Shown in pieces: positions 25,801-32,905 of a stretch of 47,648 nucleotides of DNA. Made by a program: the position numbers and the translations under genes. Location of the stretch: positions 1-47,648 of the forward strand of contig JAJYCQ010000009.1 in NCBI GenBank assembly GCA_021778315.1, in the 5' to 3' direction. Positions within the stretch are counted from its first letter, which is position 1. Every line of letters begins with the position of its first letter. The notes under the pieces are model-generated. The model made no database searches. It saw only the letters and a list, made by a program, of their open reading frames with translations, and was not told where the DNA came from. Source of the stretch: Acidobacteriota bacterium. GTDB taxonomy: Bacteria; Acidobacteriota; Terriglobia; Terriglobales; Acidobacteriaceae.

Positions 25801-27302
25801 CCGATGAGGACGTACCAGGTCCAGGCGATGTGGGGGATGGTGAGGGGGCCGAGATGCACGGGGAAGTTTCCTTGCCAGAGCCAGAGGTTGAGGAGGAAGC
25901 CGCAGAGCATGCCCAGGGTGGCTCCGGTTTGGGTGGCGAATTTGGTGAGGGTGCCGAGGAGGAAGACTCCGAGGAGGCAGCCGTAGGCGACCGAGGCGAT
26001 GGAGAGGCCGATCTCTACGACGTGGCCTTTGCCTCCGACGGCGAGGGCGTAGACGGCGATGGCGAAGAGGACGAGGGCCCAGAGGATGGTGGAGGATTTG
26101 GAGATGAGGTCGCGCTCGCGGTCAGAGGCCTCGGGGCGGAGGTGCATGTAGAAGTCGACGACGGTGGTGGAGGAGAGGGAGTTGAGCGCGGCGGAGAGGT
26201 TGGACATGGCGGCGGCGAGGATGGCGGCGACGAGGAGGCCGGCGATGCCGAGAGGCATCTCGTGGACGATGAAGGTGGGGAAGATGCGGTCGGGGGAGAC
26301 CGTACGAACCCACATCTCAGAAGCGAGATGTGGGGCACCCGGAGTGTTGCCCGCTCCGTAGAAGACGAAGAGGCCGGCGCCGATGAGGAGGAAGAGGGCG
26401 AACTGGATGAAGATGATGACGCCGGAGCTGAGCAGGGCTAGTTGGGACTCGCGGAGATTGCGGGCGGCTAACATGCGCTGGACCATGAGCTGGTCGGTGC
26501 CGTGGGAGGCCATGGTGAGGAAGGTTCCTCCGAGGACTCCGGCCCAGAAGGTGTAGGCGGTGGTGAGGTTGAAGGCGAAGTTGAACAGGTGGAACCTGCC
26601 TGCGGCGCTTGCGATGGGGAGGATGGTGGCCCAGCCTCCAGCTATGTGGTGCCCGAGGCTCCAGATGGCGACGAAGGTTCCTGCGATGTAGATGGCCATC
26701 TGGACTACGTCGGTCCAGATGACGGCGGCCATGCCTCCTTCGAAGGTGTAGAGGAGAGTGAGGGCGGAGATGATGGCGATGGAGAGGACGTCGCGGGTGC
26801 CGATGGCGATGCCGACGACGATGGAGACGGCGAAGACTCGGACTCCTTCGGCGGCTGCCCGGGTGAGGAGGAAGAGGCCGGCGGTGACTTTGTGGAGGAC
26901 TCGGCCAAAGCGGCGGTCGATGAGTTGGTAGGCGGTGAGCATGTTGCCGGAGAAGTAGCGGGGGAGGAAGAGCAGGGCGACGACGATGCGGCCGAGCATG
27001 TAGCCGAGGACGACTTGCAGGAAGCCGAAGTCTCCGGCGAAGGCTACTCCGGGGATGGAGATGATGGTGAGGGTGGAGGTTTCTGCGGAGACGATGGAGA
27101 GGGCGATGGCCCACCAGGGGATGGTGTTGTTGGCGAGGAAGTAGCTTCGCAGGGAGCGGGCGCCGGGGTCGGTGGATTTTTCGCGGAAGCGGAGGCCGAA
27201 GAGCGTGATGCCGATGAGGTAGGCGGCTACGATCGCGAGGTCTAAGGCGCGGAGGTGCGGTGTTGTGGCGAGGAGAGCGAGAGCGGCGAACGGGTTGTGC
27301 AA
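22899..27302 (-). CDS. Fused Na+:solute symporter / beta-lactamase-fold hydrolase / DUF1343 (NamZ-type) muramidase
   Basis: One uninterrupted 1467-codon frame with three modules. Residues 1 to about 516 are an SSS-family symporter (AETSTLTIISIPGVAFAG, about 13 membrane segments). After RKQSRR (517-522) comes a signal-like hydrophobic stretch (TATAITAALFFAVIL, then IAAAQ) that could place the rest outside. Residues about 600-1045 are a class C beta-lactamase/AmiE-like hydrolase: SLSK (656-659), YSD (752-754), HTG (996-998). Residues about 1078-1467 are DUF1343, the NamZ exo-N-acetylmuramidase family: FSPEHG (1132-1137), LQDAGVRFWTY, DRPNPLGG, PVRHGLTLGEL. TTG 27302 has AGGAG seven bases upstream and lies 12 bases after the GH20 stop. 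The likely job is cutting cell-wall fragments and importing MurNAc-type sugars. No ATG lies near the module junction, but an internal GTG start cannot be excluded. Several repeats are read in phase. Confidence 0.82.
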   Translation of the reverse strand: MHNPFAALALLATTPHLRALDLAIVAAYLIGITLFGLRFREKSTDPGARSLRSYFLANNTIPWWAIALSIVSAETSTLTIISIPGVAFAGDFGFLQVVLGYMLGRIVVALLFLPRYFSGNMLTAYQLIDRRFGRVLHKVTAGLFLLTRAAAEGVRVFAVSIVVGIAIGTRDVLSIAIISALTLLYTFEGGMAAVIWTDVVQMAIYIAGTFVAIWSLGHHIAGGWATILPIASAAGRFHLFNFAFNLTTAYTFWAGVLGGTFLTMASHGTDQLMVQRMLAARNLRESQLALLSSGVIIFIQFALFLLIGAGLFVFYGAGNTPGAPHLASEMWVRTVSPDRIFPTFIVHEMPLGIAGLLVAAILAAAMSNLSAALNSLSSTTVVDFYMHLRPEASDRERDLISKSSTILWALVLFAIAVYALAVGGKGHVVEIGLSIASVAYGCLLGVFLLGTLTKFATQTGATLGMLCGFLLNLWLWQGNFPVHLGPLTIPHIAWTWYVLIGALVTFALGSLFSLLFRKQSRRTATAITAALFFAVILNALKDPRIAAAQTLSAPSSARPSTPSSASNVDSRQGGVERGLSSEARPLQPDFSPISQLLTTAVATHRPPGAVVLIGHNNKVVFEQAYGVRKLAGEPGLDGQPAPAEPMTEDTIFDMASLSKVLSTSTAIMQLYEAGKITSFDDPVEKYLPAFNEQHDPTRAKVTLRMLLTHTSGEAPDVDLKSPWGLATPDKAEGIHLALTTPLRSAPGDHFEYSDINFILLGDIVETLSGDPLDVYAQNHIFKPLGMTDTRYLPIAKACGPHKVIGAAIAWAPAPHFPERFACPPADWSTSLLPRIAPTTHDDEGNATTNPHFDLLTRGTVHDPTTRRMGGVAGHAGVFSTAHDVSLFASALLEKLLHNTGPFPLKQSTLQLMTSPQPPTTLGAPHLDSEMWASTELSTANAAQQSAITAGDKPAAPGLAPHYPAIKGHDIHGLGWDIDTAFSKPRGLLFPIGSFGHTGFTGTSLWMDPNSDTYVILLANAIHPRGNPPLSNLRGQIATATAQALHLYHQAALKGTGFSPSVDAQSEAGALAPEGPTLTGIDVLESTHFAALANLHHIALLTNQTGIDSQGHRTIDILHTALTTNNQQLTTLFSPEHGIFGREDTEHFAAETDPKTHLHVTSLFGSTDADKRPTHAQLKDLDAVVIDLQDAGVRFWTYEAATAYFLEAASREQTEYHHNLEIILLDRPNPLGGLQVQGPVSDPDLASYIDYMPLPVRHGLTLGELCRYIVATKHLATHLTVIPMQHWHRSYYFADTGLPWISPSPNLRSLTAATLYPALGFLDYTNVSVGRGTNTPFELFAAAWLNASDVAAALTSRHIPGVTFAPTTTYVADDVNDYPFHGQDIPAIHIAVTDRNALDSPELGIEIISVLHRLYPTQFKLDRTLRLLGSRSTLEALQRGDDPHSISTSWTTALDQFKSSTAPFLLYP
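23914..23942. repeat. TTAGTTGTTGGTT-type low-complexity repeat inside the DUF1343 module
   Basis: Tandem GTTGTTAGTTGTTGGTTG-like bases, read on the minus strand as LTTNNQQLTT (residues 1121-1130) just before the FSPEHG motif. The same bases occur as noncoding repeats at 38382-38412 and, inverted, at 38508-38536. Confidence 0.75.
24088..24149. repeat. Double-hairpin repeat inside the hydrolase/DUF1343 linker
   Basis: Two palindromes, GGGGCTAAAGCCCC (24088-24101) and GGACGGGCTGAAGCCCGTCC (24123-24142), separated by a 21-base spacer, followed by CCTTCAA. It is a classic paired REP-like layout, but lies in a coding frame where it is read as KGTGFSPSVDAQSEAGALAP (residues about 1052-1072), between the hydrolase and DUF1343 modules. 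Confidence 0.8.
24509..24540. repeat. CCCACATCTC palindrome, copy 1, inside the serine-hydrolase module
   Basis: Arms CCCACATCTC and GAGATGTGGG around AGAATC, followed by GCACCC. Read on the minus strand as GAPHLDSEMW in a low-complexity loop of the hydrolase. The second copy lies exactly 1800 bases away at 26309-26340 and differs at a single base of the loop. Confidence 0.85.
25543..25700. repeat. Repeat cluster at the symporter/hydrolase junction
   Basis: Two elements lie side by side. 25543-25650 is a second copy of the composite intergenic repeat of 6482-6598: a nested palindrome TGGAGCG...CGCTCCA around CGAGCTTCGCTCG, then a shared CCACGC-CCACCCCA segment, ending in GAGGATGGGGCACTC. 25669-25700 is a GTCATCCTGAAC...AAGGACCCCCGCAT unit (minus-strand sense), related in sequence to 41336-41370. 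Together they encode the linker between importer and hydrolase (residues about 535-586). Confidence 0.7.
26309..26340. repeat. CCCACATCTC palindrome, copy 2, inside the symporter module
   Basis: Arms CCCACATCTC (26309-26318) and GAGATGTGGG (26325-26334), loop AGAAGC, followed by GCACCC. Read on the minus strand as GAPHLASEMW (residues about 322-332), an extramembrane loop of the symporter. Confidence 0.85.
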
Positions 27303-27314
27303 GCGGCTCTCCTG

Positions 27315-29447
27315 CTAGGGGGTGGGTGTGGTGAACGGGACGGGGGTTGGTGTTGGGGGGATGCCGAGGTCGGAGGCTGGGGGGAGGGTGCGGGTTTCGG
27401 ACCATTGGCGCTGGGCGGTGCGGACTTTGTCGACGCGGGGGTACCGGAGGGCGGTGGTGTAGTCGTAGTGCTCGAGGACGGGGCGGAGGCCGGAGGGGCG
27501 GTAGGTGAGATTCCACTGCTGGGCGTACATGTCGTGGAGCTGGGAGTAGCCGTCGATGATGTCCTGAAGGCGGCCGTTGACGCCGTTGATGTCGGAGAGG
27601 AGCGAGGGCGTGGAGGGTTTGGGGCGGGGCTCGTTGTGGGTGGGGGGCGGGATGAGGGCGGTGGTTTGGGCGCGGCTGTAGGCGTCGGCCATCTCGTCGG
27701 CGAGCTGGAATTTGAGGCAGAGGAAGTCGATGCGGCGGGCTCCGAAGTCCATGGCGGAGATCGCGTCGGGCTCGCGGAGGTTGGGCTCGGTGGCTTTGGC
27801 CTTGGCGATGAGGGTGAGGGCGGCTTCGGCGTGGAGGCGGATGGCGGAGTTGAGGGGGCGGAGCTTGTCGGCCATGAGGAGACCGTCTTTGGACCAGGGA
27901 TCGACCCAGAAGAGGCCGTCGGTGCCTTCGGTGTTGGCGATGACCTTGTTGTCGTGGAAGAGGGTCATGGCGGCGGTGAGCTCGTCCTGGGCCTGATTAA
28001 GGAGGCCGGAGGTGTCGCCGTGGAAGGACTGGGCGAAGCTCTGCTGGAAGGCGGGGATGGAGGACTCGCCGGGCTGCCAGGCGGCGGCGGCTCCGAAGAG
28101 GATGCCGTACCAGTTCATGTTGGCGAGGGATTCTCCGTCGTCGTTCCAGAGGGTGTTGAGCTGGCCGGTGGCGCCGTAGTGCTGGCCGTCACGGGTGAAT
28201 TCCTGGATGTCTTCTAGGGCAAGTTGCTGGTTGGGCCAGACCTGGCGGTAGTTGTTGACGGAGGGAGCGACCCAGGTCTGGATACCTGCGCCGATGTAGG
28301 GCTTGAGCTCGGCTTCAAAGCCCTTGGGCTTGGGCGAGTAGCCCCAGGCGACGGAGATGAGCTGATCCTTGATGAACGGGGGAAGGGCTTTGAGGAGTTC
28401 GGGTGCGTCCTGAACGATGTCTCCCCAGAAGAGGATCTTGCGGTGCAGGGGCTCGAGGGTAGTGACGATGTGCTGGAGGTAGTCGAGGTAGACGGGGGCG
28501 AGGCCTCGCGCGTCGACGTCGGGCTTGGTTCGGCCGATGCCGAGGTCGACGGTTTCGTCTCCTCCGACGTGGAGGAAGGGGCTGGGGTAGAGAGCGGCGA
28601 GCTCGGTGAACATCTCGTTGATGAAGGGGATGGAGCCGGATTGAGCTGGAGAGAGGACGGCACCGTGGGGGGTCTCGGCGAGGTCGGCGTAGGTCTCCCA
28701 GACGAGCATCTTGCGGAGGTGGCCGAAGGCTTCCTGCTCAGGCACGACGGTGATGTGGAACTTGGCGGCGTAGGCGACAAGTTCGCGGGCGTCGGCGGCG
28801 GAGAGGCTGCCGTCGGGGGGAGCGGAGAGGGGGTTGGAGGCGTACTGCTGGGTGTTCTCGAAGTAGGGCGAGTAGAGGTTGACCTTGTAGGCGGCGAGGA
28901 CTCGGATGAGGTGCTTCTGGAAGTCGAGGGTGTCGACGGGGCCGCGGGAGAGGTCGTCGTGGAGGCCGCGATACTTCATGGCGGGCCAGTCGTGGATGTC
29001 GGCGGCGTGGAGGACGAAGCCGTTGGGGGATTGCTCGATGAGCTGCTTGACGGTTTGGGCGGCGTAGAAGAGGCCGGCGGCGGTGGCTCCGGTGAGCGTG
29101 AGGGTGGAGGGAGTGGAGGCGATGGTGTAGCCTTCGGCGCGCATCTCGGGGGTGAAGGTGGGGTCGGGATGCTGGGCGAGGCGCTGGAGCGTGATGCGGA
29201 TGCCATTGCCGGTGGGGACGCCTCGGGCGGTGAGGGTTTGGCGGAGATCGTCGGCGGCGAAGGAATCTTCGGAGTTGGCATCGCAGGCGCTGCAGACGAT
29301 GGTGACTCCGTTGGTGAGCGGCTGGTCGGTGAGTTGGACGATCTGGCGCGGCTGCGGGATGAGATGCAGCGGCGATTGGGCTGTGGCGATGGGGAGAAAG
29401 AGGGTCGTTGCGCAGGAGAGCAGTGTGGCGATAGAGCAAAGTCGCAT
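27315..29447 (-). CDS. Secreted GH20 beta-N-acetylhexosaminidase
   Basis: A 710-residue exported glycoside hydrolase that removes terminal beta-GlcNAc/GalNAc. The signal peptide is residues 1-23 (MRLCSIATLLSCATTLFLPI, cut at ATA-Q). A GH20b-type N-terminal domain runs from 25 to 150 (LIPQPRQIV, GYTIASTPSTLTLTGATAAG). The catalytic barrel has KYRGLHDDLSRG, PEQEAFGH and HVGGDE with the Asp297-Glu298 pair needed for substrate-assisted catalysis. The last 250 residues are helical and extend beyond the usual domain. ATG 29447 is chosen for the signal peptide; a TTG at 29465 is possible. It is first in an operon with the symporter/hydrolase/DUF1343 gene, so GlcNAc-MurNAc fragments are the likely substrate, taking the place of GH3 NagZ in Bacillus (inference). 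Confidence 0.9.
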   Translation of the reverse strand: MRLCSIATLLSCATTLFLPIATAQSPLHLIPQPRQIVQLTDQPLTNGVTIVCSACDANSEDSFAADDLRQTLTARGVPTGNGIRITLQRLAQHPDPTFTPEMRAEGYTIASTPSTLTLTGATAAGLFYAAQTVKQLIEQSPNGFVLHAADIHDWPAMKYRGLHDDLSRGPVDTLDFQKHLIRVLAAYKVNLYSPYFENTQQYASNPLSAPPDGSLSAADARELVAYAAKFHITVVPEQEAFGHLRKMLVWETYADLAETPHGAVLSPAQSGSIPFINEMFTELAALYPSPFLHVGGDETVDLGIGRTKPDVDARGLAPVYLDYLQHIVTTLEPLHRKILFWGDIVQDAPELLKALPPFIKDQLISVAWGYSPKPKGFEAELKPYIGAGIQTWVAPSVNNYRQVWPNQQLALEDIQEFTRDGQHYGATGQLNTLWNDDGESLANMNWYGILFGAAAAWQPGESSIPAFQQSFAQSFHGDTSGLLNQAQDELTAAMTLFHDNKVIANTEGTDGLFWVDPWSKDGLLMADKLRPLNSAIRLHAEAALTLIAKAKATEPNLREPDAISAMDFGARRIDFLCLKFQLADEMADAYSRAQTTALIPPPTHNEPRPKPSTPSLLSDINGVNGRLQDIIDGYSQLHDMYAQQWNLTYRPSGLRPVLEHYDYTTALRYPRVDKVRTAQRQWSETRTLPPASDLGIPPTPTPVPFTTPTP

Positions 29448-29538
29448 GACGTAACGGTACAACAAAAAGGGCAGGGATTAGGGATTCGGGCCCAGGGTTC
29501 AGGGCTTGGGGAAGCTGGTTAGATGCATTGTTAGAAGA

Positions 29539-30177
29539 CTAGATGGGAGCTGTTCCGTTGATGATGGTTACGCCGGGGGGTGGGGTGAAGGTGAAGTCGG
29601 CGTCGGTGGTGGGGATGTTTTCGTGGATGGCGGTGAAGGTGAAGCTGGTGGTGGAGCCGTCGGTTTGCTCGATGCGCATGGACTGGATTTGGCCGGCGGG
29701 GTCGATGGTGAGGGCGATGGTGTGGATGGATTGCTGCATGCCCTTGGGGGTTCCGGAGAGGGTGTAGCCGCCGGTTACGAGGGTGAGGGTGAGGTTGTCG
29801 AGTTCTTTGGCGAGTTTGGTGTGGCCGAGTAGGAAGCGGAGCGGGGAGCGGAGGTCGTCGAGTTGTTTGGCGGGGGTGCGGAGGGCCTGGGCGTCGCCGG
29901 GGGTGTAGCTGATGGCGGATTTGCCGTCGAGGACGAAGAGTTTTCCGGAGGGGGCGTCGTAGGCCCAGCGCATGCGGCCGGGCTTGCGGAGGGTGAGGGT
30001 TCCGGACTCGGTGCGGTCGAGGCCCATGCCTTGATAGCGCTCGGTGAAACGGGCGGTGAGGGACTGGAGGTGGTTGTAGTGGGCGTCGACTTTGTGGGCG
30101 AGCGCGGCGGCGGTGGGGGCCTGGGCGCTTGCGGCGGTGGTGAGGGCGAGAACGAGAGCGAGGAGGGGGAGCTTCAT
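29539..30177 (-). CDS. lolA: Outer-membrane lipoprotein carrier protein LolA
   Basis: A 212-residue periplasmic chaperone that carries lipoproteins from the LolCDE complex to the outer membrane. The signal peptide is MKLPLLALVLALTTAASAQA. The LolA fold is recognisable in LQSLTARFTERYQGMGLDR, GTLTLRKPGRMRWAYDAPSG, KLFVLDGKSAISYTPGDAQA, SPLRFLLG and the C-terminal FTFTAIHENIPTTDADFTF with its closing P-x-G loop. Length is normal for the family. The other lol genes are not in the window. ATG 30177; a palindromic repeat begins a few bases upstream, so its promoter must sit within or beyond that repeat. Confidence 0.88.
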   Translation of the reverse strand: MKLPLLALVLALTTAASAQAPTAAALAHKVDAHYNHLQSLTARFTERYQGMGLDRTESGTLTLRKPGRMRWAYDAPSGKLFVLDGKSAISYTPGDAQALRTPAKQLDDLRSPLRFLLGHTKLAKELDNLTLTLVTGGYTLSGTPKGMQQSIHTIALTIDPAGQIQSMRIEQTDGSTTSFTFTAIHENIPTTDADFTFTPPPGVTIINGTAPI

Positions 30178-30181
30178 ATGT

Positions 30182-30291
30182 CGGGCTTTCAGCCCTTGAT
30201 CCTCTTATCGGCGTGATACCCAGGCCTGCGGCCTAGGCTGAGATAGGGCGCGCCGTTGGCGCTGAAGGCAAAGGCCGCTGATTAGGCGGCC
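30182..30291. repeat. Palindromic repeat block between lolA and the pilin gene
   Basis: A chain of hairpins: GGGCTTTCAGCCC (30183-30195), CCAGGCC-TGC-GGCCTAGG (about 30220-30237), CGCGCC-type pairing near 30250, and GGCCGC (30273-30278) with GCGGCC (30286-30291). The last one lies 46 bases beyond the pilin stop in its reading direction and is followed by TTTGCCTT, so it may end that transcript. The GGGCTTTCAGCCC unit resembles the hairpins at 24088-24149. Confidence 0.6.
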
Positions 30292-30336
30292 CTTGCGGTG
30301 AGTTCGGTGTGGTTATTAGCTATGAGCCGCTGCGGA

Positions 30337-30840
30337 TTACTGGAGGAGTTCGGTGCAGTTGGTGCCGCCCTTGGGGTCGTAGCGGATCTGCGCGTTTTCG
30401 TCGGTGCAGAAGCCGCGGTTTCCGGAGTGGCCGATGGAGGTGGGGACGGCGTTGATCTGGTAGCTGTTGTACTGGTCGATGTTGTTGACTGTGGTCTTGT
30501 TGCAGCCGGTGATGGTGAAGGTGTAGCCGGATTTATTGCCGCTGGCGAGGTCTTCGGCGATGAGCTGCGCGGACTCAGCGGTGGGTGGGCCGGAGCCGAC
30601 TTTGCCGCCGAGGGCGGTGAGGGAGCAGGCGAAACCGTGCTGCGGGTAGGTGGAGTTGTACTGGCCTTCCATCTCGTTGAGCATGCGGAGGGAGGCGATG
30701 GCGGAGGTCTCGTTGCCGCGGCGGACGACGGACTGCATGGCTGGAATGGCAAGCGTCATGAGGATGAGAATGACGGACATGACGATGAGCAGTTCGACGA
30801 GCGTGAAGCCGGATTCGGACTTGCGTGTTTGGGTGTGCAT
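30337..30840 (-). CDS. Type IV pilin / type II secretion pseudopilin-like protein
   Basis: A 167-residue prepilin. The leader MHTQTRKSESG is cut by prepilin peptidase before FTLVELLIVMSVILILMTLA; the conserved Glu sits at mature position 5. After the N-terminal helix (about 12-45) the globular part holds four cysteines (Cys71 and three in the C-terminal half) and a Thr/Asn-rich centre, so disulfides are likely. It may be a minor pilin or a GspG/H-type pseudopilin; no assembly genes (PilBCD or Gsp) are adjacent. A weak Shine-Dalgarno site (GAGGAG) precedes ATG 30840. It is followed by a hairpin repeat before lolA. Confidence 0.88.
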   Translation of the reverse strand: MHTQTRKSESGFTLVELLIVMSVILILMTLAIPAMQSVVRRGNETSAIASLRMLNEMEGQYNSTYPQHGFACSLTALGGKVGSGPPTAESAQLIAEDLASGNKSGYTFTITGCNKTTVNNIDQYNSYQINAVPTSIGHSGNRGFCTDENAQIRYDPKGGTNCTELLQ

Positions 30841-30943
30841 GGACTCCTCGGAAGAGCGGAAAGTGCGCTCGGATTTCCAGATTCAGAGTATAGACGTTTC
30901 GTTCGGGTGAAGGGTATGGGTTGTGCGAGAACAAACAACAACG

Positions 30944-30992
30944 GAAGAAGCAGATTCCCTGCGGGAATGACAGCCAGAAAGGCAAGGGCAAC
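30944..30992. repeat. GAAGAAGCAGATTCC...GGCAAGGGCAAC repeat, copy 1 (intergenic)
   Basis: Contains ATTCCC-TGC-GGGAAT and the tail GACAGCCAGAAAGGCAAGGG. It lies between the pilin start and the M16 peptidase stop. A near-identical element with a longer hairpin top lies inside rlmN at 33753-33809. Confidence 0.85.
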
Positions 30993-31029
30993 AGCTTTGA
31001 CGCGAAGGTTCGCTACGGGGTTTGTGGCG

Positions 31030-32358
31030 TTAGCTGGTGAGGTGGGTGCGGGTTAGTTTTAGGGGGCCCAGGTTGCCGAGGAGGGTGAGGGCGAGGAGGT
31101 CGGGGTCGAGGAGGTCGTTGGCGAGGGTTTGGATGTCGGCGGGGGTGACGCGGTCGATCTCGGCGGTGATTTCGTCGAGGGAGAAGAAGCGGCCCCAGTA
31201 CATTTGCTGGCGAGCGAGGGAGGACATGCGGGAGCCGGAGGTTTCGAGGCCGAGGACCATGTTGCCCTTGATCTGATTTTTGGCGCGGTCGAGTTCTTCG
31301 TCGGTGACGGGCTCGCGCTTGATGCGGGTGAGCTCGGCGAGGGTTAGCTGGAGGACCTGTTCGACGTTCGAGGCGGCGCAGCCGGCGTAGACGGCGAGGG
31401 TTCCGGTGTCGCGGAAGGGGTTGAGCTCGGAGTAGATGGAGTAGGCGAGGCCTCGGTCCTCGCGGATGGACTGGAAGAGACGGGAGGACATGCCTCCGCC
31501 GAGGATGCTGTTGAGGAGGTAGGCGGTGTAGCGGTCGGGCGAGGCTACGGGGGGAGCGGGGACGGCGAGGCAGAACTGGACTTGCTCGAGGGACTTCTTG
31601 TTTTTGAGGGTGATGTGGGGGAAGGTCTGGGGAGGGTTGGGGCGCGCGATTTTTTCGCTGGAAGAGGCCGAGAGGGAGGCGAAGGCGGCGGCTACCTGGT
31701 CTACGAAGTCGTCGTGCTGGAGGTTGCCGGCGGCGGTGAAGACCATGTTGGCGGGGGTGAAGCGGCGGGCGTACTCTTCGAGGACGATGTCCTGGGTGAA
31801 GGAGGAGACAGTTTTGGCGGTGCCGAGGATGGGGCGGCCGAGGGCGTCGTTGGGCCAGAATTTCTGGGTGAAGAGCTCGTGGACGAGGTAGTCGGGGTTG
31901 TCTTCGTCCATTTTGATCTCTTCGAGGATGACGCCTTGTTCTTTGGCGATGTCATCGGGGGAGAATGTGGGGTGGAGGACTAGGTCGGTGAGGAGGTCGA
32001 GGGCGGCGGGGACGTTCTCGTCGAGGACCTTGATGTTGAAGCAGATGGTTTCTTTGCCGGTGAAGGCGTCGAGGTTGCCGCCGATGGCGTCGACTTCGCG
32101 GGCGAACTGCGAGGCGCTGCGCGTGGTGGTGCCTTTGAAGACCATGTGCTCGATGAAGTGGGAGATGCCGTTGACTTCGGGGGACTCGTCGCGGGAGCCG
32201 CAGTCGATCCAGACGCCCATGGCGACGGAGCGGAGGTGGGGCATGGACTCGGTGAGGACGAGGAGGCCGTTGGGGAGGGTGGTGGTGCGGATGTCGCGGA
32301 GATGCGGGGCGGGGGCGTTGAGGGTGGCGTTTTCGGCTACTGGGACGGAGATCGGCAT
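31030..32358 (-). CDS. M16 family zinc metallopeptidase (processing-peptidase-like)
   Basis: A 442-residue M16 peptidase. The inverted zinc site is HFIEH (His67, Glu70, His71) in NGISHFIEHMVFKGT, and the third ligand Glu147 in GVILEEIKMDED comes 76 residues later, the family spacing. The inactive-half features of the C-terminal domain follow (LNSILGGGMSSRLFQSIRED, RGLAYSIYS). Length matches the short bacterial M16B type (YmxG/PqqL-core-like), which works as a dimer or with a partner; no second M16 gene is adjacent. There is no obvious signal peptide, so it is likely cytoplasmic. ATG 32358 fits the family N-terminus (RTTTLPNGLLVLTE). Confidence 0.93.
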   Translation of the reverse strand: MPISVPVAENATLNAPAPHLRDIRTTTLPNGLLVLTESMPHLRSVAMGVWIDCGSRDESPEVNGISHFIEHMVFKGTTTRSASQFAREVDAIGGNLDAFTGKETICFNIKVLDENVPAALDLLTDLVLHPTFSPDDIAKEQGVILEEIKMDEDNPDYLVHELFTQKFWPNDALGRPILGTAKTVSSFTQDIVLEEYARRFTPANMVFTAAGNLQHDDFVDQVAAAFASLSASSSEKIARPNPPQTFPHITLKNKKSLEQVQFCLAVPAPPVASPDRYTAYLLNSILGGGMSSRLFQSIREDRGLAYSIYSELNPFRDTGTLAVYAGCAASNVEQVLQLTLAELTRIKREPVTDEELDRAKNQIKGNMVLGLETSGSRMSSLARQQMYWGRFFSLDEITAEIDRVTPADIQTLANDLLDPDLLALTLLGNLGPLKLTRTHLTS

Positions 32359-32386
32359 TGGGGTTATTGTTTCACGGCTGCGGATG

Positions 32387-32905
32387 TTATTGCGGGTCGG
32401 TGTAGGAGCGGCATTCTCCGGAAGTAAGGCGAGCCATCAGTGTCTTTTCTGGAATCGAGACGGCTGGATGTTTGGCGGCGTGTTCAATGCCTTCGATGAG
32501 GTGATGCTGCGTCCATGTTCCACCCAAGGGCGGGTCTACGAAATCGATGCCGCTTTTCCGGCGCACGAATTGAGCGTTGTTTTGAATATCGAAATCGGTA
32601 TGGCCGTTGTGACTTGAATAGAAGACGGTGTATACGAAGCCTCGCGAGCGGTCAGGCTTTGTGTACTTCGTAATATAAGCCACGTCTTTCCCAGGATAGG
32701 AGGTGAAATCGAGGAAGTATCCGAAGAGAAGATTTTGTGTGGATGGAGAGGATTCGATGAAGCTCTTCGCTTGTAAGCACTGAGAGGCTTGTATTACTAC
32801 TTCAGGCGCTGGCCGCTGAGCATCAGACGTGAAGACGCAAAGGACAAACGGGATGAGTGCGAAGCTCATTTTCATTGCTTGATCCGTAGAGCGAATATAG
32901 ATCAT
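32387..32905 (-). CDS. Small secreted protein of unknown function
   Basis: A 172-residue protein not recognised as a known family. The N-terminus MIYIRSTDQAMKMSFALIPF, followed by VLCVFTSDAQ, looks like a Sec signal with cleavage after DAQ; two cysteines remain in the mature part. ATG 32905 overlaps the stop of the upstream NTF2-like gene (ATGA), which suggests coupling; ATG 32875 (MKMSFAL) gives a tidier signal and is a fair alternative. Codon use is less skewed to C-ending codons than in its minus-strand neighbours and the AT content is higher, which may indicate later acquisition. Confidence 0.65.
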   Translation of the reverse strand: MIYIRSTDQAMKMSFALIPFVLCVFTSDAQRPAPEVVIQASQCLQAKSFIESSPSTQNLLFGYFLDFTSYPGKDVAYITKYTKPDRSRGFVYTVFYSSHNGHTDFDIQNNAQFVRRKSGIDFVDPPLGGTWTQHHLIEGIEHAAKHPAVSIPEKTLMARLTSGECRSYTDPQ

